Shown: positions 1 through 7,075, counted from the stretch's first letter. The stretch: 10,653 nt of DNA from Nitrososphaerota archaeon (GCA_022564385.1 JADFLN010000045.1:1-10653); one strand, 5' to 3'. Notes: generated by a model not told the origin, from the letters alone. Numbers and translations are program-made.

Positions 1-44
1 TTTAACTTTTCTAATTGGAGTAAAGTCTAAAATTTAATCCTAAT

Positions 45-410
45 CTATTCTTTAGTAGCAGTTTGTATCAATGATTTTATTTTCATTATCATTTTAAAAA
101 AATCTTCATTAGGTTCAATACTTGCAACAAATAAGTTGCTGTCATCTATTGGAATGCTAATTAAAGTAACCTTATCATATTCTAAAACTGAAGATTTTTC
201 AAAACCAAGTTCATGAGAAAGATTTTGAGATTTTTCCCATTCCCACATTGAATAATGAATAGACATTTTCAATTCATCAGGGGACAAATATTGTTTTACT
301 CCTACCTGTTCAAAATTATTAATTAGGACACCTTTAGTATTTACAACCCCAGTAAATCGGATTTTTGAATCTAATTCAAGAATATTTTTGCACAGTTTTT
401 CATAATCCAA
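45..410 (-). CDS. Conserved hypothetical protein, 121 aa, thaumarchaeal type
   Basis: The ORF starts at ATG 410 and encodes 121 residues with no signal peptide or membrane segment, so it is probably cytosolic. The order is an N-terminal helix (about 1-15), a strand-turn-strand segment reading IRFTGVVNTKGVLINN (about 18-33), a helical middle (about 43-65), a strand VTLISIPIDDSNLFVASIEP (about 81-100) and a C-terminal helix. This helix-strand-strand-helix-strand-strand layout recalls Roadblock/LC7-like or profilin-like small domains. It resembles a small-protein family found in many copies in Nitrosopumilus-like genomes, which I recall as DUF6659; that name is unconfirmed. An 8-bp inverted repeat lies 17-40 nt upstream of the start. 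It could be an operator for this gene or lie in the 3' end of the preceding gene's transcript. The function is unknown. Confidence 0.75.
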   Translation of the reverse strand: MDYEKLCKNILELDSKIRFTGVVNTKGVLINNFEQVGVKQYLSPDELKMSIHYSMWEWEKSQNLSHELGFEKSSVLEYDKVTLISIPIDDSNLFVASIEPNEDFFKMIMKIKSLIQTATKE

Positions 411-426
411 TAAAATTTGTAGAAAT

Positions 427-450
427 ATTGATTATTAAAATCTAATCAAT
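427..450. repeat. Inverted repeat, 8-bp arms with 8-nt spacer
   Basis: ATTGATTA (427-434) and TAATCAAT (443-450) are perfect inverted copies. They lie in the 67-bp gap between two minus-strand genes, just upstream of the start at 410. The stem is AT-rich and would be a weak hairpin, so a protein-binding site is as likely as a terminator. Confidence 0.4.
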
Positions 451-477
451 TAAGAAGTAAATGATTAAATTCTAAAT

Positions 478-732
478 CTAAATAGTTTCAAGTTTTTCAA
501 TTCCAAAAACAAGACCATAATAATCTGAATAAGAAATATCAGTAATCTTAAGATTACATTTTTTTAAAATTTGTTCTATTTGGGAAAATTCTAATTTATC
601 TTGATTTGTTTTGATTTTGATATGATCATCTGTCACTAATCGTTCCCAATCAGGATAAATATTCAATATAGAATCAAAAATTTCATCATACTCTTCAAAG
701 TTTTTTTCATTCAAATTTATTTTCAACCACAA
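478..732 (-). CDS. Small hypothetical protein, 84 aa, TTG start
   Basis: I do not recognise this gene. It encodes 84 residues with an acidic N-terminal half (NEKNFEEYDEIFDSILN) and a C-terminal part reading ITDISYSDYYGLVFGIEKLE. The likely fold is small and alpha/beta, and cytosolic, with no membrane segment. No ATG lies in the frame before the body of the protein. An in-frame TAA at 742-744 leaves TTG at 730-732 as the first usual start codon. I see no Shine-Dalgarno, and the nearest TATA-like element is weak. The codon composition (AT-rich, Lys/Ile/Glu-rich) matches its neighbours. It is on the same strand as the 121-aa gene 67 bp downstream and divergent from the 71-aa membrane protein gene. 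It could be a real gene or a decayed one. Confidence 0.55.
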   Translation of the reverse strand: MWLKINLNEKNFEEYDEIFDSILNIYPDWERLVTDDHIKIKTNQDKLEFSQIEQILKKCNLKITDISYSDYYGLVFGIEKLETI

Positions 733-776
733 AATACAATTTTAAATCTTATGAATGATTCTTGTTTTAGGCATAG

Positions 777-784
777 ATAAAAAG
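777..784 (+). promoter_or_regulatory. TATA-like box for the 71-aa membrane protein
   Basis: ATAAAAAG is centred about 25 nt before the ATG at 805. That spacing is expected if the transcript starts at the start codon (leaderless), and no Shine-Dalgarno is present. This is inference from spacing only. Confidence 0.4.
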
Positions 785-804
785 AAGGGATTAGAATTCA
801 CATC

Positions 805-1020
805 ATGGCTCACAGACCAGAATCTAATAAAAAACTATCAATTAAGACTAGGCTGATTTTCATTGCAATAATGTTCGTTATTATTAATTTAGTTTTCTAT
901 TTTGGGTTTGATTCTTCTGAGGAATCAGAATCCACAGTTGAAATAGATGATAGAAATTTACTGAACTTTGAAAAAAATCCAGACGTGGAGCAAGAAATGA
1001 CAATTTCTATCAATCCATAA
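805..1020 (+). CDS. Small single-pass membrane protein, 71 aa
   Basis: The protein has a basic N-terminus (MAHRPESNKKLSIKTR), then one strongly hydrophobic helix (LIFIAIMFVIINLVFYFGF, about 17-35), then an acidic tail rich in Asp, Glu and Ser (about 36-71). The positive-inside rule puts the short basic end in the cytoplasm and the acidic tail outside. It could be an uncleaved signal anchor. The ATG start is supported by a TATA-like element about 25 nt upstream. The gene converges with the chaperonin gene, with only 19 bp between their stops. I do not recognise the family and assign no function. Confidence 0.65.
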   Translation: MAHRPESNKKLSIKTRLIFIAIMFVIINLVFYFGFDSSEESESTVEIDDRNLLNFEKNPDVEQEMTISINP

Positions 1021-1039
1021 CCGGTATTGTGTTATCCAT

Positions 1040-2743
1040 CTAGAAATGATGATGCATTTGCCTTTGTTCTAGTCCTTCTTGCTCAAAGTGATTGTGAGTT
1101 TTTCCACCATCATGATGAGCATGAACTGTTCCATCAATATGACAATGTGTGTTATCAATCAAATTCTTCATGAATACATCATCTATGTTGAGTAGCATGT
1201 TGGTTGTCTCAACGGCAGTTTTGAAAACTTGTTGTTTTACCACTACTGTTTCTATGATTTTAGATGATGACATGTCAGAAATTTTTCGAGTATTGGAATT
1301 TATCCCATACCATTTTATTTTCCCATTAGACTTTGCAAATTTTGCTCGCAATTGTGTTAGTGTATCTAATAAATCCATTCCTAGATTCTGTGCCAATGTC
1401 AATGGTATTTCTTCTAGAGAATCTGCAAAGTGCTCTATTGCGATTTGTTCCTTACCTTCAACAGTTACAGCCCTCTTTCTAATTTTTTGTGCTATTATAC
1501 CTTCAACTGAACCAGCACCATACACAATGAATGGATTTTCAATAAAATTTCTTAATACATAAAATGCATTCAAGGCATTTCTGTGAAATTCATCTAGATA
1601 TCGTTTTGAGTTTGCTCTTAATAGCAAAGTTACAGATTTAGGATTATTACCACCTTCTACAAAAACCATTTTGTCTTCTCCTACAGTTTTTTCATAAACT
1701 CTTTTTGCAAAACCTAATTCATCACTAGATATTTTCTCAAAATTTTTACAGGTCTTAGCACCAGTTGCTTTTTCTAGCCACCATAAATCATTATATTTTA
1801 CTCTCCGCATAGAGATAATACCTTTTTTGGCAAGAGCCTCTTGAACGAACTCATTCACCCCTTTTCTAGATATTACCACATTAGCTCCTGAATCTACAAT
1901 ATTTTTTACAAGCACAAGCAAGTCTTTGTTCTCTTGATCAAGAAATTGACTCATTTGTTCAGGTGATTTTATTTCAATCTCTGCCTCGGTTCTTGTCCTC
2001 ATTGTTTCTAATGACTCGTTTATTAACAAAATCTTGGCGTTCTGGATAGTTCTAGGCATTGCTGAACTATCTATTGTTTTGTCAATCACCGTACCTTTAA
2101 TCAATTGTATCTCTGAAGCATTTCCTATTTTTTCTTCAATCTTAATGTCGTCAATATCTATCTGTCCCTTTTCCAAGTTAGATATACTACATATCGCCTC
2201 GATGATGATATCTACAATCTTTGTATTTTCTTCTTGTAAATCAAAAATTGCTTTTCCCTCTAAACAGGTAATCAGTAATTGCTTCATTGTTTCGCTATCT
2301 CTTCTGTTTGATTTTATCTTGATTTCATCTAATATTTCTAAAGCATAGTCAAGACTTCGCTCATAACCTCTTGTAATGGTAGCAACAGGAATTCCAATTT
2401 TTAATAATTTTTCAGCATGACTAAGTAGACTACCTATCAAAATAGCTGCTGATGTGGTACCATCTCCAACATGAGTATCAACGGTATTTACAGCCTCAAT
2501 TACAGATTTAGCTGCTGGATGATCAACATCAACTTTTCTTAAAAAAGCACCACCATGAGATGTAATGGTATCTTCTCCAAGAATATCGATATACACTTTC
2601 GCCATACCACGAGGACCAAAAGATGTTTTGACTATTTCTGTAACAAGTTTGCCTGAAATTAGATTATACATTTGTGATTCTTGTAATCCAACACGTGAGA
2701 TATCTTGACCAAGTAAACCCGGATATTTCATCACTTTCAGCAT
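1040..2743 (-). CDS. Divergent thermosome-like group II chaperonin with His-rich tail
   Basis: At 567 aa the protein has the length and order of an archaeal thermosome subunit: equatorial N-terminal part (about 1-135), intermediate and apical domains (about 136-375), equatorial C-terminal part (about 376-525). Landmarks are SFGPRGM (41-47), VDVDHPAAK (71-79), GDGTT (93-97), GKEQIAIEHFADSLEEIP (430-447) and a conserved IDDV (520-523). Two positions normally held by catalytic Asp are changed. The TNDGATIL-type motif reads TSHGGAFL, with H63 in place of Asp. The later Glu-Asp-Ala segment reads LNAF, with N392 in place of Asp. The usual GGGAPE reads GAGSVE. The C-terminus lacks the Gly-Met repeats of ordinary thermosomes; residues 533-567 hold ten His and one Cys. 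I infer weak or no ATP hydrolysis and possible metal binding. It lies 99 bp downstream of the symporter gene on the same strand. It is clearly a paralogue; whether it joins mixed thermosome rings is unknown. Confidence 0.9.
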   Translation of the reverse strand: MLKVMKYPGLLGQDISRVGLQESQMYNLISGKLVTEIVKTSFGPRGMAKVYIDILGEDTITSHGGAFLRKVDVDHPAAKSVIEAVNTVDTHVGDGTTSAAILIGSLLSHAEKLLKIGIPVATITRGYERSLDYALEILDEIKIKSNRRDSETMKQLLITCLEGKAIFDLQEENTKIVDIIIEAICSISNLEKGQIDIDDIKIEEKIGNASEIQLIKGTVIDKTIDSSAMPRTIQNAKILLINESLETMRTRTEAEIEIKSPEQMSQFLDQENKDLLVLVKNIVDSGANVVISRKGVNEFVQEALAKKGIISMRRVKYNDLWWLEKATGAKTCKNFEKISSDELGFAKRVYEKTVGEDKMVFVEGGNNPKSVTLLLRANSKRYLDEFHRNALNAFYVLRNFIENPFIVYGAGSVEGIIAQKIRKRAVTVEGKEQIAIEHFADSLEEIPLTLAQNLGMDLLDTLTQLRAKFAKSNGKIKWYGINSNTRKISDMSSSKIIETVVVKQQVFKTAVETTNMLLNIDDVFMKNLIDNTHCHIDGTVHAHHDGGKTHNHFEQEGLEQRQMHHHF

Positions 2744-2842
2744 TCTTTTAGATATTAAAACATATTTCCTGACAAATTTAATTTATCAAAAATAAAGAAC
2801 GTAAAATCAATCTAACAATAACTTCTTCATTATTTGATTTTA

Positions 2843-4435
2843 CTACGTCGTATTCTTACTTGTAATGTCTTCATCAGGTCCAGGTGTGTTAGAGTCTGGT
2901 CCTCCAGCACTTGTTGCTGTAGTATCTTCTTTGAAGTGTTTCAAATCTTCTCCTGAAATAACATCTTCTTCTGGTGGTGAATAGTCACGTACATCATGTC
3001 TTGCTTTTCCTGGATACTTGTTTTGGGTTGCAAGTGCTACTACTATGAACAAGGCAAACGCAATGATTGGAGGTATTATTGTATCCAATCCTGCCCATTC
3101 TTCTGGCATTGTAAAGAAGAAGATTAATCGTATTAGTGACCCAACAATAAGAGACACGACAGCTGCTGGCATGTTTGCTTTTTTCCAGAATAACCCAAAT
3201 GTTAGAGGGGCAAATGCTCCGGCAAAAACTATGTCGAATGCTAAGATAAGATAAATTCCAGGGGCAGGTATGAAATAACCAATTGCCGTTCCAACTACCA
3301 TCATTGGAATAATTACAATACGAGTTACTTTGAGTAGTTGACTATCACTCCAATTTGGCTTTTGCTGCCATCGTCTCCTAATTATTCTCTGCATCATATT
3401 TCTAGAGATTACACTTGAAATTGCTAATAGACCTCCGCTGGCAGTAGACATTGATGCACCAACAACTCCCATCAGAATTGCTGCACCTATTGCAAATGGC
3501 ATAAATTCTGTAGATAGCATTGGCAATGCTAAAGCCGGATCTATATCTATGGGGAGATAATAAAATGCTACAATTCCGAGCATGCTGGTAGGAATTACTG
3601 TAAACATTGTTAGTGCTCCTCCCATTATTGCACCTCTTTGTGCTGTTTTTGGATTTTTAGCTGAAAATACTCTCTCCATAAAGTCAAGCGCAACTATATC
3701 ACCCAATCCTAGAGCAAGAATTGCTCCCCAATTTATCAACGCCCCATTAGCAATGTCGTATAATCCCGACAGGTCCATAAATTCTGGTGGAGCGTTGTTG
3801 TAAATGACATCCCATGGCGTGTCTGCATAACCTCCGTAAAAGAAAAGGAACCCAGCCCAGAATGCACCTATTGCAAGATAAACTTGGAATAGATTTGTGT
3901 ATGCTGATGCAAACAGTCCACCAGCAACTGTGTATATCATTACTACTATAGCTGAAATTGCAATACCATAGAAATAATTTATGCCGAAAACAATTTCCAA
4001 AATAAATCCACTCGCAGCTAAATTACCTGCAACAAGAATTAGAAAACTAATAATCATAAGAATACCCGAAAGTCCTTCTGCTCCATTTCCAAATCTCCTA
4101 AAATAGAAATCAGGTAATGTAACCATTGACATTTTGTTTAGTGGTTTAGCATAGAATGCTGCTGTCATAAACAAACACAATCCTAAACCTATTGGAATAA
4201 CTGCTCCAGCCCAAAATCCAAATTCAAATACAAGTGCAACATTTCCTAACGATGAATTTCCATCAACGGCTTGTGCTGCAAGCATAGTTCCAACCATAAA
4301 CAAAGGTAGACTTTTTCCTGCAACGATCAATCGTTTACCGCTATTTTTGACTAGTTTGCCTGCAAATACACCTACAACAAGCGTAATGAGAATAAATATA
4401 GCAACGGCAATGCCAAAGCCATCCATCTCCACCAT
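2843..4435 (-). CDS. SSS-family sodium:solute symporter, candidate urea or guanidino-compound importer
   Basis: The 530-aa protein has about 13 hydrophobic helices between residues 6 and 470, then an acidic, Pro/Thr/Ser-rich cytoplasmic-type tail (about 475-530). SSS family marks are YTVAGGLFASAYTNLFQ (168-184), ERVFSAKNPKTAQRG (254-268) and the STASGGLLAISSVISRN segment (330-346), which lines the sodium site in the family. Urea permeases of the DUR3 type are SSS members, and AOA with urease often carry an SSS gene near it. The substrate here is inferred from context. Its promoter shares a 17-bp element, at identical spacing, with the ureohydrolase operon at 7206. The ATG at 4435 fits a TATA-like TAATATA about 26 nt upstream; an ATG at 4426 is possible. 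Polyamine, amino-acid or osmolyte transport cannot be excluded. Confidence 0.88.
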   Translation of the reverse strand: MVEMDGFGIAVAIFILITLVVGVFAGKLVKNSGKRLIVAGKSLPLFMVGTMLAAQAVDGNSSLGNVALVFEFGFWAGAVIPIGLGLCLFMTAAFYAKPLNKMSMVTLPDFYFRRFGNGAEGLSGILMIISFLILVAGNLAASGFILEIVFGINYFYGIAISAIVVMIYTVAGGLFASAYTNLFQVYLAIGAFWAGFLFFYGGYADTPWDVIYNNAPPEFMDLSGLYDIANGALINWGAILALGLGDIVALDFMERVFSAKNPKTAQRGAIMGGALTMFTVIPTSMLGIVAFYYLPIDIDPALALPMLSTEFMPFAIGAAILMGVVGASMSTASGGLLAISSVISRNMMQRIIRRRWQQKPNWSDSQLLKVTRIVIIPMMVVGTAIGYFIPAPGIYLILAFDIVFAGAFAPLTFGLFWKKANMPAAVVSLIVGSLIRLIFFFTMPEEWAGLDTIIPPIIAFALFIVVALATQNKYPGKARHDVRDYSPPEEDVISGEDLKHFKEDTTATSAGGPDSNTPGPDEDITSKNTT

Positions 4436-4457
4436 TACTTGATTGATTTTACCAAGC

Positions 4458-4464
4458 TATATTA
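4458..4464 (-). promoter_or_regulatory. TATA-like box of the symporter gene
   Basis: The minus strand reads TAATATA, centred about 26 nt before the ATG at 4435. This fits a leaderless transcript. The operator-like site at 4479-4491 lies 14 nt upstream of it, where an activator could sit. Confidence 0.45.
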
Positions 4465-4478
4465 GTATTGAATTTTTC

Positions 4479-4491
4479 AAGTATAGTACGT
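4479..4491 (-). promoter_or_regulatory. Operator-like near-palindrome, symporter-proximal copy
   Basis: The minus strand reads ACGTA CTA TACTT, one base off the palindrome ACGTA-N3-TACGT. With four more bases (ACGTACTATACTTGAAA, 4475-4491) it matches 16 of 17 bases of the element before the ureohydrolase gene. Its downstream edge is 43 nt before the start codon, exactly as at that gene. It is probably a binding site for a dimeric regulator. Confidence 0.6.
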
Positions 4492-4510
4492 TTTGTGAGG
4501 AATATTTTAG

Positions 4511-4523
4511 ACGTATAGTACAT
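4511..4523 (-). promoter_or_regulatory. Operator-like near-palindrome, symporter-distal copy
   Basis: The minus strand reads ATGTA CTA TACGT. It starts 32 bp from the proximal copy, about three helical turns, so two dimers could bind the same face of the DNA. On the plus strand it matches the copy at 7083-7095 in 12 of 13 bases. Confidence 0.55.
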
Positions 4524-4568
4524 TTAACCAAATAATTTGTGTAAATTTCATAGTTTTAACAAAAATTT

Positions 4569-4580
4569 TACTTTAAAGTA
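4569..4580. repeat. Perfect 12-bp palindrome TACTTTAAAGTA
   Basis: The palindrome lies in the middle of the 281-bp gap between the symporter start and the 54-aa gene. It shares the TACTT half-site flavour of the operator-like elements nearby but not their spacing. Chance is possible in such AT-rich DNA. Confidence 0.3.
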
Positions 4581-4716
4581 TGTTATTTTGCAAAATAATG
4601 AAGTTATGAATTTCTTAAATATGGATCATAAAAATTTCTAGTTAAATAATTATTAATAAAATTTAACTTTAATTTTAAATTCAAAATCTTATTAATTTAA
4701 TCTTCTCAGACATTAT

Positions 4717-4881
4717 GTGGATAAACAATATGCTGTTGCAGTAATTCTAATTATCTTAGGATTTGGTTTAAATCAATCTGGCTCATCCAATCCATTTCAC
4801 AGCGGTTTAGGTATAGGAATTATAGCAATGGGAACATTTTGGGTGTTAATTCGATTAATCAAAGAATTGAAAAAAAAGTAA
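4717..4881 (+). CDS. Very small two-helix membrane protein, 54 aa, GTG start
   Basis: An open frame from GTG 4717 to TAA 4881 encodes 54 residues. It has a short N-terminus (VDKQ), a first hydrophobic helix (YAVAVILIILGFGL, about 5-18), a polar turn (NQSGSSNPFHSG, about 19-30), a second helix (LGIGIIAMGTFWVLIRLI, about 31-48) and a lysine-rich end (KELKKK). This hairpin topology with a basic cytoplasmic tail is typical of real small membrane proteins. No ATG exists in the frame before the first helix, and an in-frame TAA at 4693-4695 limits the start. The ATG at 4715 is out of frame and stops after nine codons. I see no Shine-Dalgarno; the region upstream is AT-rich. The gene ends 54 bp before the 170-aa gene. 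The function is unknown. Confidence 0.6.
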   Translation: MDKQYAVAVILIILGFGLNQSGSSNPFHSGLGIGIIAMGTFWVLIRLIKELKKK

Positions 4882-4903
4882 TCTTAACACGATTAGTTCA
4901 CAA

Positions 4904-4914
4904 AATAATATTAA
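4904..4914 (+). promoter_or_regulatory. TATA-like element for the 170-aa gene
   Basis: AATAATATTAA is centred about 27 nt before the ATG at 4936. This is consistent with leaderless transcription independent of the small membrane gene just upstream. Confidence 0.4.
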
Positions 4915-4935
4915 CATTAAGCAGATCTATTTAGC

Positions 4936-5448
4936 ATGCCTGGAAAAGGATATTCAACATTTGGTATGAAACCTGTAATTACAGCCAGACTACAAGAAGC
5001 AACCGATAAGAGTTATCCTGGAATGTTTCTGCCAAGTACATTAATCATTATGATGAATGAAATTAAGAGGGGATATTATTCAGTTGAATCTCATAAAATA
5101 AAGTTGGATCTGTCTGGCCGCTATTACACCATAACAATTAGATCTGATGTAAAAGAATGGTTAGTAGAAAATCATGAAAAACTTGGGGAAGAATATGAAG
5201 AAAGATACAATGTAAAATGCTTTACAAAATTTGTGAGTTATTTTATCATTAACATGCTTGAATCAAAAAGTGATGCTCAAAACCATGCCATTAGTCTAAA
5301 GGAATCAGATTTTAATTGGCTTCAACAAGAATATAAAAAACAGAAAAAGAATCCTGAAGGAATTACTAGCTTTGAACGATTTGCAGACGTCTACATTAAT
5401 GATTTACTTGGAAAGATTAAAGCAGCAAAAGAAATCCTAACACTGTAA
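4936..5448 (+). CDS. Thaumarchaeal protein with three ribbon-helix-helix-like units, 170 aa
   Basis: The protein appears to be built of three similar units. Each has a short beta strand, a first helix, a turn with Phe, and a second helix with Leu/Ile spacing. The units are STFGMKPVITARLQEATD followed by FLPSTLIIMMNEIKRG (about 7-46), YTITIRSDVKEWLVENHE followed by CFTKFVSYFIINMLESK (about 64-111), and AISLKESDFNWLQQEYKK followed by SFERFADVYINDLLGKI (about 118-161). This strand-helix-helix order is that of ribbon-helix-helix (MetJ/Arc) DNA-binding proteins, which normally act as dimers, so three fused copies would be unusual. From memory, proteins beginning MPGKGYSTFG occur in several copies in Nitrosopumilus-like genomes without known function. 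The ATG is supported by a TATA-like box about 27 nt upstream. A DNA-binding role is inference; protein-protein interaction is an alternative. Confidence 0.75.
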   Translation: MPGKGYSTFGMKPVITARLQEATDKSYPGMFLPSTLIIMMNEIKRGYYSVESHKIKLDLSGRYYTITIRSDVKEWLVENHEKLGEEYEERYNVKCFTKFVSYFIINMLESKSDAQNHAISLKESDFNWLQQEYKKQKKNPEGITSFERFADVYINDLLGKIKAAKEILTL

Positions 5449-5490
5449 ATTTTATTTATTATAATCAGAATTTATAAAACATTAAAAAAA

Positions 5491-5742
5491 TTAGAGTGGA
5501 GTCATTGTATCAATTAATCGTGCATTAACAACATGACCATCTTTTTCTTGGATTTCAAGGTCTACAGTATATTTCAAACCATCGATCATGAAATTAACTT
5601 GAACATCCCAAGATACTCTAGGTCCTTTTTCTGGAATTTGAAATGTCGCATTTATTCTGAAGTCACTCACATCACCATATAATGCATTAATTATTCTACG
5701 GGATTCTCTATCTATATCCTCTTTTGTGCTAACACTCTGCAT
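5491..5742 (-). CDS. Small conserved-looking hypothetical protein, 83 aa
   Basis: The protein has an N-terminal helix (about 6-22, IDRESRRIINALYGD) followed by four likely strands: DFRINATFQI, RVSWDVQVNFMI, LKYTVDLEIQEK and VVNARLIDTM. This helix plus meander sheet resembles PepSY-like or GvpO-like small domains, but I see no diagnostic residues and do not assign a family. It has no signal peptide and no membrane helix. The ATG at 5742 is well placed: the minus strand has TTTTATAT (5764-5771) centred about 25 nt upstream, a leaderless arrangement. It is convergent with the 170-aa gene (42 bp between the stops) and follows the TPR gene on the same strand after 66 bp, with its own promoter. Confidence 0.7.
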   Translation of the reverse strand: MQSVSTKEDIDRESRRIINALYGDVSDFRINATFQIPEKGPRVSWDVQVNFMIDGLKYTVDLEIQEKDGHVVNARLIDTMTPL

Positions 5743-5763
5743 TACTATTCATGCAAAGAACGA

Positions 5764-5771
5764 ATATAAAA
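5764..5771 (-). promoter_or_regulatory. TATA-like box for the 83-aa gene
   Basis: The minus strand reads TTTTATAT, centred about 25 nt upstream of the ATG at 5742, which suggests a leaderless transcript separate from the TPR gene. Confidence 0.45.
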
Positions 5772-5808
5772 ATATTCTAAATTTAATTTTCATTTTTTTC
5801 ACAAAATA

Positions 5809-7047
5809 TCATAATTTTGAAAGTATTTTTAAAAATGAATTTTTGTTCGTTTTGTCTAATTCTCCTTGTACTTTAAATCTGTGAAAAATTGCAGTTTGAT
5901 TATTTGGATCAAGTTCTATTGCTTTGTCATACCATTTTAGAGATTCTTCATATTTTTTTAATAATAAAAGCAATTTTCCTTTGTAGCTTATCGCATATAC
6001 ATAATCTGGACTGATTTTTAATGCTTTTTCACAGTATTCAAGCGCCTCATCATATTTTTTTGAGTGTTCAAGAAACCACACCATACTACACAAAGCAACG
6101 ACATTTTTTGGTTCAATCTGTAATGCACATTCACAGTAAAATCTTGCTTGACCAAACTTTTTCAAGGAAGACAAAGACACACCTTTACTGTAAAGTGCAC
6201 GAACATTATTAGAGTCATATTCTAAAATTTTATCAAAGCATTCTATGGCCTTTTTGTATAGACGAGTTCTATCAAAAACTATTCCTTTATTGAATTGTGC
6301 ATCAGTACATTTCGAGTCAATTTTTAAAGCCTTATCATAAAATTCAAAAATATCTTTGTTCGAAAAGCCTGCAAAATCAAGTGTCCACCCCTTAGCCACT
6401 AGTGCTTTAGTATTTTTAGTATCTATCTCTAAAGCTTTGGTGTAAAATTTTATTGCTTCTTCATGTTTGCCTTGTTTTGTACGCTTTTGTCCTTTTTCAT
6501 ATAAAATATCAGATTGTCTAGAATCTTCGTCAATAGCTTTTTGTAAGAATGACATTGCCTCTGAATTTTTATCCAGTCTTCCCAAAATCAAACTTTTAGC
6601 ATAAAGAGCAGCAGAGAATTTAGAATCATTCAACAAAACTTGATCAATTATTTTTAGAGATTCTTCTTTTTGACCTAATTTGCTCAAACATAGGCTCATT
6701 GATGTTAACGAATCAGGAAATTGTGAATCAACTTCAAGTGATTTTTTTAGAGAAGATATTGCTTCTTCGTATTTTCCAATCTTTTCAAGTGCAAGACCTT
6801 TGTTGAATAATGCATCTAGATTTTTTGGATCAACAGATAATACATTATCATAACAAATTATAGCATTTTGAAAATGTTCCATTTTATACAATGTTGTACC
6901 TTTGTGAAATTGAGCTACAATATTTTCAGGTTCTAGAGAAATAGCTTTGTTAAATTTTGAAACAGCTTTTTGGAATTGACTGTAATAAACTGCTGTTAAT
7001 CCTTGATTAAGAAAATACCAAGCATTTTTTGAATTTTGCAGTATCAC
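5809..7047 (-). CDS. Tetratricopeptide repeat (TPR) protein, about 11 units
   Basis: Almost the whole protein is TPR units of 34 residues with the family pattern (A..KG..L...GKYEEAI..Y.KALEIDP.N). Counted from the longer start, about eleven units run from residue 15 to 390, the clearest at 83-116, 185-218, 255-288 and 357-390, with a short basic end. It has no signal peptide, membrane helix or catalytic domain, so it is probably a cytosolic scaffold for protein-protein contacts. The frame could begin at TTG 7062 (417 aa), but I prefer GTG 7047 (412 aa). The minus strand has TATAAAAA (7068-7075) centred about 25 nt before that GTG and only 10 nt before the TTG, and there is no Shine-Dalgarno. 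The gene is divergent from the ureohydrolase operon, and an operator-like site lies 35 nt upstream of the GTG. Its partners are unknown. Confidence 0.88.
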   Translation of the reverse strand: MILQNSKNAWYFLNQGLTAVYYSQFQKAVSKFNKAISLEPENIVAQFHKGTTLYKMEHFQNAIICYDNVLSVDPKNLDALFNKGLALEKIGKYEEAISSLKKSLEVDSQFPDSLTSMSLCLSKLGQKEESLKIIDQVLLNDSKFSAALYAKSLILGRLDKNSEAMSFLQKAIDEDSRQSDILYEKGQKRTKQGKHEEAIKFYTKALEIDTKNTKALVAKGWTLDFAGFSNKDIFEFYDKALKIDSKCTDAQFNKGIVFDRTRLYKKAIECFDKILEYDSNNVRALYSKGVSLSSLKKFGQARFYCECALQIEPKNVVALCSMVWFLEHSKKYDEALEYCEKALKISPDYVYAISYKGKLLLLLKKYEESLKWYDKAIELDPNNQTAIFHRFKVQGELDKTNKNSFLKILSKL

Positions 7048-7067
7048 GGATATTTCACGCAAATACT

Positions 7068-7075
7068 ATTTTTAT
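7068..7075 (-). promoter_or_regulatory. TATA box of the TPR gene
   Basis: The minus strand reads TATAAAAA, about 25 nt before GTG 7047. The spacing decides in favour of GTG over TTG 7062 as start. The operator-like site at 7083-7095 lies 7 nt upstream of it. Confidence 0.5.

Noticed and set aside
1149..1562. 137-aa plus-strand open frame inside the chaperonin gene, and similar frames at 2034-2348, 3018-3254, 3582-3803 and 6021-6212
   Set aside because: They are antisense to clearly coding genes with strong family motifs and have no coherent domain of their own.
2842..2853. TACGTCGTA-like symmetric sequence at the end of the symporter gene
   Set aside because: It lies in the last codons of the symporter, its half-sites are too close for the ACGTA-N3-TACGT spacing, and the chaperonin start is about 100 bp away.
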